NCBI GenBank assembly: GCA_020718525.1
Contig: DYRX01000010.1
Location: forward strand, 1-29,340
Direction of reading: 5' to 3'
Length of the DNA: 29,340 bases
Source: Victivallis vadensis
GTDB taxonomy: Bacteria > Verrucomicrobiota > Lentisphaeria > Victivallales > GWF2-50-93
Part shown: piece by piece, positions 1-7,775 of the stretch
How positions within the stretch are numbered: the first letter of the stretch is position 1
Layout of the letters: each line of letters starts with the position of its first letter
Program-made: the position numbers and the translations under genes
The notes under the pieces: model-generated
Database searches by the model: none
What the model saw: only the letters and a program-made list of their open reading frames with translations
Told to the model about the DNA's origin: nothing

Positions 1-322
1 AGATGCTGCTTTTATTATCCATCCCCTAAAAATCCAACTGCTTTTTTTAGGATCAATGTCGGATTTCCTACTCGAGGCATCTCAACACTTGCGGCGGAGA
101 AAAAAATGCGTATAGTAGATAGGGTTGAAACCATAGGCTAGGTACCTACGCTACTCCGCGGCTAAAAACGTGGAACTTCTTGCTTCTTTCTGTGCCACTT
201 TCGGCGAAAGTGGCATACTTGCCAAAAAGTGCCAATTTCACATGTGGAATCAGAAAAATGCGGTGCAATTTTCATTAGATAATCTGGGCGGAAGTCTTTC
301 AGCAGACTTACGCACAGATTAT
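1..322. other. Non-coding region with several inverted repeats
   Basis: No convincing gene is visible in these 322 bases. The stretch lies downstream of the minus-strand transporter gene. It contains an AT-rich imperfect hairpin (25-32 with 44-51), a 10-bp palindrome TAGGTACCTA at 139-148, a strong hairpin at 193-215 that competes with a second at 211-234, and a long imperfect hairpin at 276-325 reaching into the transporter stop codon. The 74-codon open frame at 170-394 runs through these repeats and into the antisense of the transporter, so it is not a credible gene. The density of inverted repeats suggests dispersed intergenic repeat elements, terminators, or both. Confidence 0.6.
193..234. 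repeat. Overlapping alternative hairpins (perfect 10-bp stem plus second arm)
   Basis: Positions 193-202 (TGCCACTTTC) and 206-215 (GAAAGTGGCA) are perfect inverted repeats around a 3-base loop. The right arm can instead pair with a downstream copy: TGGCA at 211-215 against TGCCA at 230-234. The two structures are therefore mutually exclusive. There is no T-run, so this is not a classical intrinsic terminator. It may be a dispersed intergenic repeat of the genome. Confidence 0.6.
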
Positions 323-325
323 CTA
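276..325 (-). repeat. Long imperfect hairpin at the 3' end of the transporter gene
   Basis: AGATAATCTG at 277-286 is perfectly complementary to CAGATTATCT at 315-324, and 276/325 extend the pairing. Inside, a 3-bp stem (288-290 with 311-313) flanked by single mismatches is followed by AAGTCT (292-297) pairing with AGACTT (304-309). The stop codon of the minus-strand transporter gene (323-325) lies within the arm. No T-run follows on either strand. It may act as an mRNA 3'-end stabiliser or Rho-related 3' structure, or be a small repeat element. Confidence 0.6.
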
Positions 326-1645
326 GTCCGAGGAAAATTCAGCTCCAGCTCTCGACGGTGGGATTTCCTCTTTCATTTCGAGCTTGAGCGATAGCATGAT
401 GGTCGCCATTGCGCACATATTCCCCAAGATCAGAGCAAATGGACCAATCATATTCCCGGCGAAGCCGCTGTTCAGCGCGAAAAATGCGCCGCATGTGACG
501 GAGGCGAGATAGACAGCCTGTCCTGCCATCATGGATACCGGTTTTCTGTGGTATGCCGCCCAGCCTTCGGAATATGCGCGCAAGGCTACGACGAAAGGAA
601 AAATCACAAGGAGGAAGGAGGTTTCCCTTATGTAGTGGGAATAAGAGACCGGCATTCTCTGCAGGATGCAATAGTACCAGTCTTTTGCATATGGCAGAAG
701 AAACACGAGGGGGGCTATGCCCAATATGCCGCCGCAGAGAAGCGCAAAGATTCTCAGGCGCCTGTTGGAGAAATTATCGTTGGCAAAGCCGATTACTAGC
801 GCCTGGATTCTTGTTGCGCCGAAGGCTACCGGATTGAAGAGCCCCATGACCACGTAATAGACTGGAAGCATGATTTCAGGGGAAGGAGCCCTAGCGGCGA
901 AGGCTCCTATCATATATCCTGAAAGGCAAATGAGCGAATGCCCTATCGAAAAGCTGAATGTGAAGAGTATCATGTCTTTTATTGATATGAGGCGCTCCTG
1001 ATTCTGCGGCAGTGCTTTTATTCTGGGAAGGGCGAAGCTTCGGATGATCAGGACTTCGGCGACTATGGGAGTGCTGAGGCAGACGACCGCCCATAGAATT
1101 CCGACATAATCGAAGAATACGAATACGAAGGAGAGCGTTATAGTCGCGATTATTCTCCCGAATGTCGCAAGATAGGCAAGACCTGTCTTCTTCTCATTGA
1201 AGAGAATGACCATGTAGGGATTTCTTATATTGAAGAGAAGAGAGAGCGGCAGCATGAGGACGAATGCGAAATAAGTGCTCCTTTCAAGCTCTTCGGTCAG
1301 CCCCATGATCGTGCCGAAGATAAAGTGCCCCACAAACGGAATGCAGGCGCATAGATGTATCGCGAATATCGCCAGGGTGAAGATGGAGTTAACTTTTAAA
1401 AAACGCGCAAGTCCTTCTCTGCTCCTGAGATATATCATGCCAGTCGTCACGATTCCCGAACTGAGCGTGAAAATCAGGAAACCGACCGAGGAAGCCTGTG
1501 CGATTGCCGCGATATTGAGCGGGCCGCCCAGACCCCGGACCGCGACCATCGCCACCAGCGGATAAGTGAAGGACTGGGAAATGTTTTGAAGGGCGAGGGG
1601 AAAATAGAAGGACGCCATTTTCCCGAAATTTTGCTTCTCGCTCAT
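323..1645 (-). CDS. MOP-superfamily (MATE/ANKH-like) membrane transporter
   Basis: This is a 440-residue, strongly hydrophobic protein with about a dozen apparent transmembrane segments, a short charged N-terminus (MSEKQNFGKM) and a hydrophilic C-terminal tail (KLEMKEEIPPSRAGAEFSSD). A repeated opening pattern (FYFPLALQNISQSF near residue 13 and a similar helix-rich second half from about residue 225) suggests two pseudo-symmetrical bundles, as in MATE, Wzx/MurJ and ANKH-type MOP flippases. The substrate cannot be read from the sequence. The start ATG overlaps the dxs stop as ATGA, so it is probably the last, translationally coupled gene of the tpiA-dxs block. With dxs as neighbour, a lipid-linked substrate is conceivable, but this is only inference. 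Another polytopic exporter family remains possible. Confidence 0.6.
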   Translation of the reverse strand: MSEKQNFGKMASFYFPLALQNISQSFTYPLVAMVAVRGLGGPLNIAAIAQASSVGFLIFTLSSGIVTTGMIYLRSREGLARFLKVNSIFTLAIFAIHLCACIPFVGHFIFGTIMGLTEELERSTYFAFVLMLPLSLLFNIRNPYMVILFNEKKTGLAYLATFGRIIATITLSFVFVFFDYVGILWAVVCLSTPIVAEVLIIRSFALPRIKALPQNQERLISIKDMILFTFSFSIGHSLICLSGYMIGAFAARAPSPEIMLPVYYVVMGLFNPVAFGATRIQALVIGFANDNFSNRRLRIFALLCGGILGIAPLVFLLPYAKDWYYCILQRMPVSYSHYIRETSFLLVIFPFVVALRAYSEGWAAYHRKPVSMMAGQAVYLASVTCGAFFALNSGFAGNMIGPFALILGNMCAMATIMLSLKLEMKEEIPPSRAGAEFSSD

Positions 1646-3501
1646 TTGAATCCGAATCGGCAGGAAATTTTCTCGGCGATTTCAATTGGAGTCATTTTCA
1701 TCCGTCTGCGTATGCCTTCGATGCTTCCATGAGGAATGATCGTGTCGGCATCCCAGCCAAAATGAATCACGCCGCCCTGCCTTTTGTCAATGAGAATTCC
1801 GTCAATGATGGAGCCAAGCCCTCCGGAGACGACGGAGTCTTCGATGCTGGCAAGAGGCATTCTGCCTGCCTGGGCGATCAGAAGATCCGAATCGAATGGC
1901 TTTATGAATCTGCAGTTGACAAGCGAGACAGAAACGGACTTCTTTTCCAGGAGAGAGGCGACTTCCCTGGCAGTTGATAACTCGTTGCCAAGCGACCAGA
2001 TCGAAATGTCTTTTCCCTCCCTGATCTGCTCCGCCGCACCCCAGGTTATCCTAGACGGAGGGCGGGCAATATCTGGAGGACTGCTCGATGCCCTGGGATA
2101 TCTTATCACAACTGGCGACTTATGCTCGTATGCGGCGAAGAGCATGTCCATGAGCTCCTGTCCATCCTTAGGCTGGAGGACGGAGATATTTGGCAGATTT
2201 CTGATGAACGCGAGATCATGAATTCCGTGATGTGTGGGACCATCTTCGACAATTCCAGCGCGGTCGAGGCAGAAGATGACCGGCAGATTCTGGAGGCAGA
2301 CATCGTGAAGGATATAGTCCAAGGACCTCTGCATGAAAGTTGCGTAGATCGCGACAATCGGCCTCATTCCGTGCGAAGCCAGGCCCGCCGCAAAGACGAC
2401 CGCATGCTCCTCGGCGATGCCGACATCGAAAAATCTGTCCGGGAACTGTTCTGCGAATTTCGCAAGCCCTGTTCCGTGAGACATTGCGGCGGTAATGGCG
2501 ACGACGTCGTTTCTCTTTTCAGCGAGAAGGCATGCGGACACGCCGAATGACGAGGAAAAAGTCGAATAGGAAACCGCTTTCGAGCTTGCTCCGGTGTCCG
2601 GGTCGAATGCCTGGGTTCCGTGGAACTTTTCAGGCGCATCCTCGGCAAATTTGCATCCGCGTCCCTTTTCGGTGATGGCATGGACAATGACAGGCTGATC
2701 AAAGTCTTTTATGACATCGAATATTCGTATGAGCTCCTCCATGTCGTGTCCGTCAATGGGACCGATGTAGCGCATTCCCAGTTCTTCAAAGATAACTCCT
2801 CGCACCAGGACGCTTTTAGCCGCCTCCTCAATGCGGGAGATGCGTCTAGCAAGCTTTTTTCCGAATCCTGGAATCGAGAGAACCAAGTTTCTGACCAGGA
2901 GCTTGAATCTGTTGTATCCCTTTCCAGTGATCATTCTGTTCAGATATAGGGACATGGCGCCGACATTTTTGGAGATTGACATCTTGTTGTCGTTGAGGAC
3001 GATGACAAAGTCGCGAGTTGTTTCAGAGACGCTGTTGAGGCCTTCGAGCGCGACGCCGCAGTTGAGCGAGCCGTCTCCGACGACTGCCACAACCTTATGC
3101 TTCATGCCTTTTCTGTCCCTGGCGGCGGCGAAGCCCAGCGCGGCGGATATTGCGGTGCCCGCGTGCCCTGCCCCGAATGAATCGTGTTCTGATTCGTTTT
3201 TGGAAAGAAAGCCGGAACATCCTTCGTCCGTGCGCAAAGTCTTGAAAAAATCTTTTCTTCCTGTAAGCAATTTGTGGACATAGCCCTGATGTCCGACGTC
3301 CCATAATATTTTGTCATCTGGACTGCTGAATGCGCTGTGAAGAGCGATGCTTAGCTCGACAACTCCAAGATTTGGCGCAAGATGTCCTCCATTTTTCGAT
3401 ATGACTTCAAGGAGCTCCCTTCTTATGTCGGACGCCAGAGCCCGGCGTTCGTCGGGCGAGAGTTTTTTCAAATCGGCAGGGGAATTGACTGTTTCAAGCA
3501 T
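1642..3501 (-). CDS. dxs: 1-deoxy-D-xylulose-5-phosphate synthase
   Basis: The product condenses pyruvate with glyceraldehyde 3-phosphate, the first step of the MEP isoprenoid pathway and a source for thiamine and pyridoxal synthesis; it is cytosolic and needs thiamine diphosphate and Mg2+. The 619 residues match the usual family length. Visible motifs are GHQGYVHKLLTGR (70-82), the ThDP signature GDGSLN (142-147) ending in LNDNKMSI (169-176), FEELGMRYIGPIDGHD, GIAEEHAV with the catalytic Glu, and DRAGIVEDGPTHHG. The common GHSSTSIS motif is here GHAGTAIS. The start lies 6 bp after the tyrA stop, with AGGAC upstream. The stop overlaps the transporter start. TpiA in the same block supplies or drains the triose phosphate substrate. 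Confidence 0.95.
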   Translation of the reverse strand: MLETVNSPADLKKLSPDERRALASDIRRELLEVISKNGGHLAPNLGVVELSIALHSAFSSPDDKILWDVGHQGYVHKLLTGRKDFFKTLRTDEGCSGFLSKNESEHDSFGAGHAGTAISAALGFAAARDRKGMKHKVVAVVGDGSLNCGVALEGLNSVSETTRDFVIVLNDNKMSISKNVGAMSLYLNRMITGKGYNRFKLLVRNLVLSIPGFGKKLARRISRIEEAAKSVLVRGVIFEELGMRYIGPIDGHDMEELIRIFDVIKDFDQPVIVHAITEKGRGCKFAEDAPEKFHGTQAFDPDTGASSKAVSYSTFSSSFGVSACLLAEKRNDVVAITAAMSHGTGLAKFAEQFPDRFFDVGIAEEHAVVFAAGLASHGMRPIVAIYATFMQRSLDYILHDVCLQNLPVIFCLDRAGIVEDGPTHHGIHDLAFIRNLPNISVLQPKDGQELMDMLFAAYEHKSPVVIRYPRASSSPPDIARPPSRITWGAAEQIREGKDISIWSLGNELSTAREVASLLEKKSVSVSLVNCRFIKPFDSDLLIAQAGRMPLASIEDSVVSGGLGSIIDGILIDKRQGGVIHFGWDADTIIPHGSIEGIRRRMKMTPIEIAEKISCRFGFK

Positions 3502-3507
3502 CTTGTC

Positions 3508-4470
3508 CTACTGCGCTCCGCCGCCGGATTTTTTCCCGGCATTGTCTCTGGAATTAACTATTCTCTGCATATAGGATTCGAGCCAGGAGTCTCTGGTCTT
3601 CTTGGCTTCTGAAAGCCTCTTTTCCAAGTTGTCGAACTGTTCCGCCTCGATCAGCGTGGCAAGCTCTTCAATGGCGGTTTGGAAGGATGAGAGGGCCTTG
3701 AGTGCGGCGGCCTTGTTGCTTTCGATGATTTCGCGCCACATTTTGGGGTTGGACGAGGCGACTCTGCTCACGTCCCTGAACCCGCCAGCCGCTCCAAGTC
3801 CGCGCATCTTTTCTATTTTTCTGTCGTTGTCCAGGGCTGATTTCACCAGCGCGGCGGCGACAATATGCGGAAGGTGGCTGGTGTGTGCCACGATCAGATC
3901 ATGCTGTTTCGGTGTCACGCAAAATGCGAAGGCGCCAGTTTTTTCCCAAAGTTTCTTGATTTTTCTGATGGCGTCTTCGCTTGCCCCCTCTGCCGGAGCC
4001 ACAAATACGGTCGCGCCGCGGTAGAGAGCGGCCTGCGCGGCTTCAGCTCCGCTTTTTTCTGATCCTGCCATCGGATGGCTTCCAATGAACTGCACTTTAT
4101 GCTTGTCGAGGACGGAGGCGCATTTTTTAACGATAATCTCTTTGACGCTTCCAACATCTGTCACAATCGCCCCTCTCTTGAAATGCGCGGCATAGTCGGA
4201 GCAGAAGGAAATGATGTTCGGGATTGGCAGGCAAACGACAGTGATATCCGCGTCTGAAACCGCTTTTTCAGGGGAATCGAAGACCTGGTCAACGACCTTT
4301 GTGCGCATTGCGTCTTCGCGGGCTTCGCGGCGCCTGGACCATCCGATCCTCCTGAATCCGGAGTTTTTAAGCGCGAGCCCCAGGGAGGAGCCGAGCAGGC
4401 CAAGACCGATGATGGCTATTTTTTTCTCCGGCGCCCTAGGAGAGGATTTCCTTTTAGCTTCCCTGATCAT
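3508..4470 (-). CDS. tyrA: Prephenate dehydrogenase
   Basis: The product oxidatively decarboxylates prephenate (or arogenate) in tyrosine synthesis. The 320-residue protein has an N-terminal Rossmann fold with GLGLLGSSLG at residues 22-31, then DVGSVK, the GSHPMAGSEKSG motif and HTSHLPHIVAAAL, all typical of TyrA. There is no N-terminal chorismate mutase and no C-terminal ACT domain, so this is the short monofunctional form. The cofactor is probably NAD+, but the sequence does not settle NAD against NADP or prephenate against arogenate. Its ATG overlaps the stop of the upstream aminotransferase as ATGA, implying coupling. PheA two genes upstream competes for the same prephenate. Confidence 0.93.
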   Translation of the reverse strand: MIREAKRKSSPRAPEKKIAIIGLGLLGSSLGLALKNSGFRRIGWSRRREAREDAMRTKVVDQVFDSPEKAVSDADITVVCLPIPNIISFCSDYAAHFKRGAIVTDVGSVKEIIVKKCASVLDKHKVQFIGSHPMAGSEKSGAEAAQAALYRGATVFVAPAEGASEDAIRKIKKLWEKTGAFAFCVTPKQHDLIVAHTSHLPHIVAAALVKSALDNDRKIEKMRGLGAAGGFRDVSRVASSNPKMWREIIESNKAAALKALSSFQTAIEELATLIEAEQFDNLEKRLSEAKKTRDSWLESYMQRIVNSRDNAGKKSGGGAQ

Positions 4471-5786
4471 TTCTGCCTGCGTCGTTCATTGTCAAAGATC
4501 TGGAGTCTTTCGGAGAGAGCTCCGCATTGCGAAGAGGAGATCTGGGACACGCATGCCCTGATGCCATCGGTCTTTTCACTGCCTGTTATCTTAAGGCCGA
4601 TAGCGCTGATTCCACAGCGCAGAAGCTCTGATATGAGCTTACCTCCTGAAAGTCCCGGATAGCTCAGCGTGAAATAGAATCCGTCCGCTATCGGCTTGTC
4701 CTCGTCCTTGTCATAGACGATTTTGAAGGAGTTCGACTCGAAGATTTTTTTGAGCGCGGCGGATCTTTCTCCGTATTCCCTGACGAAGGAGACGAAGTTG
4801 AATCTGCCATGGTTTGCCTCGTGGAGCATTGCGGCGACGGCGTACTGCGGCGAATGGGCGGTACCAGACGACAGCGAATAAAGGGCGCCATAGACGAGGG
4901 CGTGTCCAAATTCGTCCGATGAGAAAAAGCGCTGCAGTCCGGAATGGCGGGAACGGAAAAGAGAGTCGGAAACAATGACCGCGCCGATGCGCTGTCCCGC
5001 ATAGCTGAAGACCTTCGAGCTCGACACGAGCAGAACGTATTTGTCGGTGAACTTTGCGATTGTCGGCTGGAAGGGAGCCTGTCCCGGCACGGAGCAGTCC
5101 TTCCTGAAGTCCATTGCGAAGTACGCAAGATCCTCGACGACAATTATATCGTTTTTCTCCGCGCATTCGGCAATGATCCGGAGCTCCTTCTCCGTGAGGC
5201 AAATCCAGGAGGGATTGTTAGGATTCGAATAGACTATGGTTGAAACATCGCCGGACTTTGTCATTTCGTCAAGCTTTGCGCGAAGGGCGTCTCCCCTGAA
5301 GGAGTATGCGTCGAAGCTGAGGAAGTCCAGACCGAGCGTCCTATGCTGCTGCTTCTGCACTGGAAAGCCGGGATCAATGAAAAGAGTCCGCGTGCGGCTG
5401 TCGCGGCGGCACGCGACCATGAAGACGGCGAAGGCGCCCTGCATTGACCCGACCGACGGGATGCAGGACGATGGACTCACATCAATGTCAAGGAAGAGCT
5501 TTGCGAATTTCGCAGTTTCGGTTTTGAACTCGGGGATGCCCTCGATCATCGGGTATTTTGACGCTACGCCTCTTCTGAGCGCCGCGATTTCCGCCTCTGT
5601 CCCGATTTCAGGCGGGGGAAGGCCAGGCACTCCCATTTCCATCCTTATGAAGCTTGTCCCGAAGTCTTTTTCGAGGGAGTTTGCGATTCTGACGATTTCG
5701 CGGATGCTCGCGTCCGACGGATCTTTAATTCCAAATTCGGCAAATTTGGCTTCGATTATCTTGCTGTCAATGGGAAAAATGTTCAT
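4467..5786 (-). CDS. Class I/II PLP aminotransferase, probably aromatic/prephenate pathway
   Basis: This is a 439-residue fold-type I aminotransferase. Visible features are the substrate/PLP region SVGSMQGAF (111-119), SNPNNPSW (187-194), the pyridine-binding Asp in VVEDLAYFAMD (Asp219, with Tyr222), the Schiff-base lysine in SSSKVFSYAGQRIG (Lys258), and an arginine-bearing C-terminal domain. Its place between pheA and tyrA suggests it transaminates phenylpyruvate and 4-hydroxyphenylpyruvate, or prephenate to arogenate; the sequence alone does not decide. A good ribosome site (AAGGGAAG) precedes the ATG, after a 101-bp spacer from pheA. The stop overlaps the tyrA start. No symbol is assigned because aspC, tyrB, hisC and aro8 types are not distinguished. 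Confidence 0.85.
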   Translation of the reverse strand: MNIFPIDSKIIEAKFAEFGIKDPSDASIREIVRIANSLEKDFGTSFIRMEMGVPGLPPPEIGTEAEIAALRRGVASKYPMIEGIPEFKTETAKFAKLFLDIDVSPSSCIPSVGSMQGAFAVFMVACRRDSRTRTLFIDPGFPVQKQQHRTLGLDFLSFDAYSFRGDALRAKLDEMTKSGDVSTIVYSNPNNPSWICLTEKELRIIAECAEKNDIIVVEDLAYFAMDFRKDCSVPGQAPFQPTIAKFTDKYVLLVSSSKVFSYAGQRIGAVIVSDSLFRSRHSGLQRFFSSDEFGHALVYGALYSLSSGTAHSPQYAVAAMLHEANHGRFNFVSFVREYGERSAALKKIFESNSFKIVYDKDEDKPIADGFYFTLSYPGLSGGKLISELLRCGISAIGLKITGSEKTDGIRACVSQISSSQCGALSERLQIFDNERRRQK

Positions 5787-5887
5787 TCGAGGCTTCCCTT
5801 GAAATTACCATGTCCGGCTATCCGCCGTTTTGAACTGAGAGGCAGAAATCAAAAAAGGGGCGCCGGCATCGTCAGTTTCGTGCCTAT

Positions 5888-6958
5888 TCATATTATTTCG
5901 GACGTTCTCGGATAGCTTCCAAGTATTTTTAGGAACTGGCATATTTTCTGGACCTTCTCCAGGGCGGCGGCAAGTTTCGGATCGCTTTGATGTCCAAGAA
6001 GATCCACAAAAAAGAAGTACTCCCAGTTCTTGCGCTTGGACGGTCTGCTTTCGATCATGGTGAGAGTGATCTGCGCGTTTTTGAAAGGCAGAAGGGAGTC
6101 GTAGAGCGCTCCGACCCTGTCCTTGATCGCATAGCATATGGAAGTCTTGTCGTCGCCGGTTGTGACTGGCTCCTGGCGTCCAATCACCATGAAGCGCGTC
6201 GTGTTATCGATATTGTCCTCAATGTTTGACGCAAGTATCTTAAGTCCGTAAGTCTCTGCCGCCAAAGAGCTTGCGATCGCCGCTGAATGCCTTTCTGAGG
6301 CGGCTCTTTCGGCGGCGGTCGAAGAGCTGGACACTTCAATGAGCTCCGCCCTCGGCATTTTTTCCATGAGCCATCCGCGGCACTGCCCGATCACCTGGGC
6401 ATGGCTGTATATCCTCCGAATCTGGTCCATGGGTATGCGGCTGATAAGGTTGTGATGTATGCGCATGTTTATTTCGGCGCATATTTTCGCGTTTGAATTG
6501 ATGAACATGTCAAGAGTGTGGTTGACAGCGCCTTCGGTCGAGTTCTCAATCGGGACGACTCCGTAGTCGAGGCGTCCTGTTTCTACATCGCTGAAAACAT
6601 CCGGGATCGAATTTCTCGACAGATAGGAGGCGCAGTGACCGAATTTGGCTATCGCCGCAAGGTGGGTGAATGAAGCTTCCTGTCCGAAATAGGCGATTTC
6701 AAGATGCTTTTCAAGCTCTATTGCGCCGGACATGATCTCCCTGTAGATTGCTCTGAGCGCATCGTTGCCAAGAGGACCCTTGTTGAGCTTTTCGAGCCTC
6801 TTGAAGACGGTCTTCTCCCTTTCCGGGACGTAGATGGCGCGGGAGGAGGACTTCTTAAGATCGCCTATTTTCTTGACGAACTCGTATCTGCGGTTGAGCA
6901 GGGCGAGAATCTTCTCGTCCGCCTTGTCAATTTCTTCTCTGAGCTCGCTGATGTCCAT
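5888..6958 (-). CDS. pheA: Bifunctional chorismate mutase/prephenate dehydratase (P-protein)
   Basis: The product converts chorismate to prephenate and then to phenylpyruvate. From the chosen ATG it has 356 residues: an AroQ-type chorismate mutase helix bundle (about 1-85, opening MDISELREEIDKADEKIL), a prephenate dehydratase domain (about 88-265, with ENSTEGAVNHTLDMF and the catalytic NTTRFMVIG segment), and a C-terminal ACT regulatory domain (about 275-350, with GALYDSL and the ESRPSK motif). The ACT motifs suggest feedback inhibition by phenylalanine. The frame is open further upstream to a TTG at 6991, which follows AGGA by only 3 nt; the ATG at 6958 fits the family start better but lacks a clear ribosome site, so the start is uncertain. 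Confidence 0.93.
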   Translation of the reverse strand: MDISELREEIDKADEKILALLNRRYEFVKKIGDLKKSSSRAIYVPEREKTVFKRLEKLNKGPLGNDALRAIYREIMSGAIELEKHLEIAYFGQEASFTHLAAIAKFGHCASYLSRNSIPDVFSDVETGRLDYGVVPIENSTEGAVNHTLDMFINSNAKICAEINMRIHHNLISRIPMDQIRRIYSHAQVIGQCRGWLMEKMPRAELIEVSSSSTAAERAASERHSAAIASSLAAETYGLKILASNIEDNIDNTTRFMVIGRQEPVTTGDDKTSICYAIKDRVGALYDSLLPFKNAQITLTMIESRPSKRKNWEYFFFVDLLGHQSDPKLAAALEKVQKICQFLKILGSYPRTSEII

Positions 6959-6996
6959 GTCATGCCCGATTGTTGATGCCGAACACGCCAAGATTC

Positions 6997-7746
6997 CTAT
7001 TTGCCCGGATCCGCAGTGTCAGGCTTCTTGTCCTTTTCGGGGGCGGACGACTTGTCATCCACCTTTATTGTCTTGCTGATGGATCCGTCAGGATTGATCT
7101 GCGTGCCCGAGGGCAGTGGATTTCCTGTAGCAGGATTTTCCTTCACAGGCTTCATTGTGATCGTGCCGCCCTTGACTTTCCTGACGATGGTTCCGTCGGG
7201 CTTCTGCTCGACTTCCTCGGCGTCTGGTGACTTGGCTGATTGGGGTGCTGGATTGACAGAAACTGTTCCAGGCAAAGGACTTGGGAGCTGTGCATCGGAT
7301 GGCGAAGGAGGCTGTGGAGGAGGGACCTGGGCGGAATCAGGGCTCGCCGGCTTCATTGTGATTGTGCCGCCTTCGACTTTCTTCACGATTGTGCCGTCGG
7401 GCAGGACTTCCTGGCTTTCAGGAGTTTTTCCTGCGGTTTCGGGGGCAGTCGTGGAAGATTCTGCGGAGATTTGAGTCTCTTTCTCAAGAACACCCTTTTT
7501 GGGAGCGTTTCTGTGTCCGGTGAGGACAGTGAGCGTGAGTGTTACAACGAGGAAGGCAGATGCGAGTATGACAGTCAGCTTGGCGAGATGGCTTGCGGCA
7601 TGGACGCCGAAGACAGATTCTCCCATGCCTCCGAAGGCGGAACCGAAGCCTCCGTCCTTCGTCTGCTGAACCAGAATAAGCGGGATAAGAAGCAGAGCGA
7701 CGATTATGTCAATCGCCGTAAGCATCTTGATGAGGATGTCCAACAT
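6997..7746 (-). CDS. secG: SecG-type translocase subunit with long repeat-bearing tail
   Basis: The first ~78 residues are a standard SecG: transmembrane segment about 10-27, the conserved VQQTKDGGFGSAFGG loop (26-40), and a second membrane segment about 55-76. SecG assists SecYE and SecA in protein export. Typical SecG proteins end soon after, at about 75-120 residues, but this one continues to 249. The tail is hydrophilic and rich in Pro, Ser and Thr. It carries two near-identical units, PDGTIVKKVEGGTITMKP (116-133) and PDGTIVRKVKGGTITMKP (183-200), plus a degenerate PDGSISKTIKVDD (219-231), separated by proline-rich linkers. AGGAG precedes the ATG, 29 bp after tpiA. The role of the tail is unknown. 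Confidence 0.88.
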   Translation of the reverse strand: MLDILIKMLTAIDIIVALLLIPLILVQQTKDGGFGSAFGGMGESVFGVHAASHLAKLTVILASAFLVVTLTLTVLTGHRNAPKKGVLEKETQISAESSTTAPETAGKTPESQEVLPDGTIVKKVEGGTITMKPASPDSAQVPPPQPPSPSDAQLPSPLPGTVSVNPAPQSAKSPDAEEVEQKPDGTIVRKVKGGTITMKPVKENPATGNPLPSGTQINPDGSISKTIKVDDKSSAPEKDKKPDTADPGK

Positions 7747-7775
7747 TGTCGTGTTCTCCTAGATTGTTGTTGTGT

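Noticed and set aside
170..394. Plus-strand 74-codon open frame at the left end
   Set aside because: It runs through two hairpins and then antisense to the transporter gene, with no ribosome site and no recognisable protein.
6959..6991. TTG at 6991 as the pheA start
   Set aside because: AGGA is only 3 nt before it and the 11 extra residues have no family counterpart; it is kept as an alternative only.
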